From: Duncaniella sp.
GTDB taxonomy: Bacteria > Bacteroidota > Bacteroidia > Bacteroidales > Muribaculaceae
Length of the DNA: 6,725 nucleotides
Reading direction: 5' to 3'
NCBI RefSeq assembly: GCF_029054785.1
Contig: NZ_JAIDEN010000083.1
Location: 1-6,725 of the forward strand
Shown: one piece after another, positions 4,612 through 6,725 of the stretch
Layout of the letters: each line of letters begins with the position of its first letter
Position numbering within the stretch: the stretch's first letter is position 1
Made by a program: the position numbers and the translations under genes
Notes under the pieces: generated by a model
The model's input: the letters and a program-made list of their open reading frames with translations, nothing else
The model's database searches: none
Told to the model about the DNA's origin: nothing

Positions 4612-6399
4612 CTAATCGAGTTTGAGCACGGCGAGGAAGGCCTTCTGCGGCACTTCGACAGAGCCGATCTGCTTCATGCGCTTCTTGCCTTTCTTCTGCT
4701 TTTCGAGAAGTTTGCGCTTACGCGAGATGTCACCGCCATAACACTTTGCGGTCACGTCCTTGCGCACAGCCTTGATTGTCTCGCGGGCTATGATCTTGGC
4801 GCCGATCGCGGCCTGGATGGCAATGTCGAACTGCTGACGCGGGATCAGTTCTTTCAGCTTCTCGCACATGCGGCGTCCGAAGGTGACGGCGTTGTCGACA
4901 TGGGTGAGGGTCGAGAGTGCGTCGACGCTTTCGCCGTTTAGCAGAATGTCGAGCTTCACGAGTTTTGACTCGCGGAAGTCATGGAGATGATAGTCAAACG
5001 AGGCATAGCCTTTCGAGATGCTCTTCAGCTTGTCATAGAAGTCGATGACGATTTCGCCCAGAGGCATGTCGAAGATCAGCTCCATGCGGTTGCCGGAGAT
5101 GTATTCCTGCTTCACCAGCTCGCCGCGTTTCGAGAGACAGAGGGTCATGATCGGACCGATGTAGTCGGCGGCGGTGATGATCGAGGCGCGGATATAGGGT
5201 TCTTCGATGTGGTCGATCAGCGTGGCTTCAGGCAGGCCGGAAGGATTGTGGACCTCGGTCATGTTGCCGTGTTTGTCAAAGACGCGGTAGGACACGTTGG
5301 GGACGGTCGTGATGACATCCATGTCGAATTCACGGCCCAGACGCTCCTGGATGATTTCCATGTGGAGCAGGCCGAGGAAGCCGCAGCGGAAACCGAAGCC
5401 GAGAGCCATCGAGGATTCGGGCTGGAAAGTCAGCGAGGCGTCGTTGAGCTGAAGTTTTTCGAGCGACGAACGGAGGTTTTCGAAATCCTCGGTCTCGATC
5501 GGATAGACACCGGCGAAGACCATAGGCTTCACTTCCTCAAAACCGTCGATCGCGGCCTCGCAGGGGGCGTTGACATGGGTGATCGTGTCGCCGACCTTTA
5601 CTTCCCTTGATGTCTTGATGCCTGATATGATATAGCCCACATTGCCTGCCGAGAGTTCCTGACAAGGCTGCATGTCGAGCTTGAGCACTCCGATTTCGTC
5701 GGCGTTGTACTGCTTGCCGGTGGCCACGAACTTCACGAAGTCGTTTTTGCGGATCGAGCCGTTGACAATCTTGAAATAGGCGATGATGCCGCGGAAGGGG
5801 TTGAACACCGAGTCGAAGATCAGGGCCTGCAACGGTGCCTGCGGATCGCCCTTGGGCGCGGGGACACGCTCCACGATGGCTCGGAGGATGTCAGGCACAC
5901 CGATGCCGGTCTTTCCGCTGGCGCGGATCACTTCCGAGGGGTCGCAGCCGAGCAGGTCGACGATCTGGTCCTCTACCTCGTCGGGCTTGGCGCTGTCAAG
6001 GTCTACTTTGTTGATGACGGGGATGATCTCAAGATCGTTGTCGATCGCCATGTAGAGATTGGAGATGGTCTGAGCCTGGATGCCCTGTGAGGCGTCGACA
6101 ATCAGAAGCGCACCCTCGCAGGCTGCGATCGAGCGCGAGACTTCATAGGAGAAGTCGACGTGTCCCGGAGTGTCGATCAGGTTGAGTATGTAGTCCTCGC
6201 CGTCGAGATGGAAGTTCATCTGGATCGCGTGGCTCTTGATGGTGATGCCGCGCTCCCGTTCCAGATCCATGTCGTCGAGCACCTGAGCCTGGAGGTCCTT
6301 GGCTGCCACAGTGTTGGTATACTCAAGCAGACGGTCGGCAAGTGTGCTCTTGCCGTGGTCGATATGTGCTATGATACAAAAGTTGCGGATATTCTTCAT
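4612..6399 (-). CDS. lepA: Elongation factor 4 (LepA), ribosome-associated translational GTPase
   Basis: LepA/EF4 is a highly conserved GTPase that binds the ribosome, is linked to back-translocation and to ribosome assembly or initiation, and acts at the membrane or in the cytoplasm. All GTPase motifs are visible: G1 AHIDHGKS (11-18), G2 RGIT (50-53), G3 DTPGH (76-80), G4 NKVD (130-133) and G5 SGKTG (161-165). Domain II follows, then the EF-G-like domains (GFRCGFLGLLHMEIIQERL), and the LepA-specific C-terminal domain with CYGGDISRKRKLLEKQKKGKKRMK near the end. At 595 residues it is full length for the family. I start it at the ATG at 6399, giving MKNIRNFCIIAHIDHGKS; the frame stays open to a TTG at 6411, but LepA proteins normally begin a few residues before IRNFCIIAHIDHG. 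The stop is TAG. Its G+C-rich codon use differs from the AT-richer paralog genes, as expected for a well-expressed housekeeping gene. It stands alone, divergent from the tRNA. Confidence 0.98.
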   Translation of the reverse strand: MKNIRNFCIIAHIDHGKSTLADRLLEYTNTVAAKDLQAQVLDDMDLERERGITIKSHAIQMNFHLDGEDYILNLIDTPGHVDFSYEVSRSIAACEGALLIVDASQGIQAQTISNLYMAIDNDLEIIPVINKVDLDSAKPDEVEDQIVDLLGCDPSEVIRASGKTGIGVPDILRAIVERVPAPKGDPQAPLQALIFDSVFNPFRGIIAYFKIVNGSIRKNDFVKFVATGKQYNADEIGVLKLDMQPCQELSAGNVGYIISGIKTSREVKVGDTITHVNAPCEAAIDGFEEVKPMVFAGVYPIETEDFENLRSSLEKLQLNDASLTFQPESSMALGFGFRCGFLGLLHMEIIQERLGREFDMDVITTVPNVSYRVFDKHGNMTEVHNPSGLPEATLIDHIEEPYIRASIITAADYIGPIMTLCLSKRGELVKQEYISGNRMELIFDMPLGEIVIDFYDKLKSISKGYASFDYHLHDFRESKLVKLDILLNGESVDALSTLTHVDNAVTFGRRMCEKLKELIPRQQFDIAIQAAIGAKIIARETIKAVRKDVTAKCYGGDISRKRKLLEKQKKGKKRMKQIGSVEVPQKAFLAVLKLD

Positions 6400-6408
6400 A
6401 ATTGACCG

Positions 6409-6416
6409 CAAATTTA
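6409..6416 (-). promoter_or_regulatory. Possible -7 box of lepA, very close to the start codon
   Basis: On the minus strand TAAATTTG matches the Bacteroidetes -7 consensus TAnnTTTG at every defined base. It ends only 9 bases before the lepA ATG, so a start at the usual distance would give a leader of about 0-5 bases. No convincing TTG/TTTG lies 19-21 bp upstream, which lowers confidence. A weaker candidate, GATCTTTG, lies at about 6452-6459. Confidence 0.35.
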
Positions 6417-6598
6417 GTGATTTTTTTCAACATTTCACCACCTAATAAATACAAAGATCATTACGCACGGCGGGAATCCGCCGTCCGATGCGGCCTCTGC
6501 CGCCACCCGATCCCGGCTTCCAGGTCATGCGGGATCCGGCTTCAGGCCATTTCAATCGAGATAGCAAATGTAAAATAATGTAAAAATTCACGGAAAAA
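6417..6598. other. lepA / tRNA-His intergenic stretch with small hairpins
   Basis: No gene is seen. The middle is G+C-rich within AT-rich flanks. It holds a 7-bp hairpin ACGGCGG-GAAT-CCGCCGT (6467-6484) and a second 7-bp inverted repeat, GATCCCG (6509-6515) with CGGGATC (6530-6536). A loose direct repeat, CCGGCTTCCAGGTCAT against CCGGCTTCAGGCCAT, also lies at about 6513-6551. None has a T tract. They could be a remnant of an intergenic repeat or a weak bidirectional barrier between the divergent units. Confidence 0.4.
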
Positions 6599-6630
6599 TT
6601 TGGAGGTTCCGAAAAAACGTCCTACCTTTG
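6599..6630 (+). promoter_or_regulatory. Bacteroidetes-type promoter of tRNA-His
   Basis: TTTG (6599-6602), a 20-bp spacer and TACCTTTG (6623-6630) match the primary sigma factor consensus of Bacteroidetes at both boxes. The predicted start falls near 6636, about 15 bases before the mature tRNA. It serves as the internal standard against which the weaker paralog promoters can be compared. Confidence 0.85.
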
Positions 6631-6650
6631 CAGCGCAAAACCAAAACATG

Positions 6651-6724
<74 letters not shown>

Positions 6725-6725
6725 C

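Noticed and set aside
4424..4615. Plus-strand open frame of 63 codons between paralog B and lepA
   Set aside because: It crosses the 17-bp hairpin after lepA and has no supporting start signal.
4981..5610. Antisense open frame of 209 codons inside lepA
   Set aside because: Shadow of G+C-rich lepA codons; its His-, Asp- and Val-rich translation is typical of such artefacts.

Overview
The window most likely comes from a member of the Bacteroidales, probably a gut Muribaculaceae-type genome. The grounds are promoters of the Bacteroidetes type (a perfect TAnnTTTG -7 box before the tRNA), no Shine-Dalgarno sequences before the starts, a LepA of Bacteroidetes type, and two secreted proteins ending in an 'EW[YF]xLQGVRV...PGIYIKRQGSKxVKVLV[RK]' tail of a style common in this order. 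The family placement is inference; no search was run.

Layout. Positions 1-412 hold no credible gene. They are a dense mosaic of inverted and direct repeats: two arms (48-123 and 194-266) flank a strong hairpin with a T tract (139-190), and further copies of a short hairpin-forming unit lie outside. Positions 413-2280 are the first secreted-protein gene (493-2088, minus) with its own terminator and upstream region. Positions 2348-4483 are a second, paralogous gene (2480-4279, minus), again with its own terminator and upstream region. Positions 4521-6416 are lepA (4612-6399, minus) with a 17-bp 3' hairpin. Positions 6599-6725 carry a divergently transcribed tRNA-His with a textbook Bacteroidetes promoter.

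How the parts fit. LepA (translation elongation factor 4) and tRNA-His are housekeeping and seem unrelated to the paralog pair. The two secreted proteins are separate transcription units in tandem, not an operon, because each is bounded by a promoter candidate and a hairpin terminator. They share a signal peptide, a thrice-repeated internal motif, a nearly identical C-terminal tail and, strikingly, a matching upstream layout: the same promoter-like elements at the same 20-bp spacing, the same TTTTG-N3-CAAAA dyad beside the -33 box, and an identical 13-bp word at the same distance further upstream. They therefore look like a duplicated, co-regulated pair of exported proteins of unknown function. 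This pair and the repeat mosaic at the left end are the parts most worth a second look. I found no CRISPR array, transposase, toxin-antitoxin pair or phage gene.
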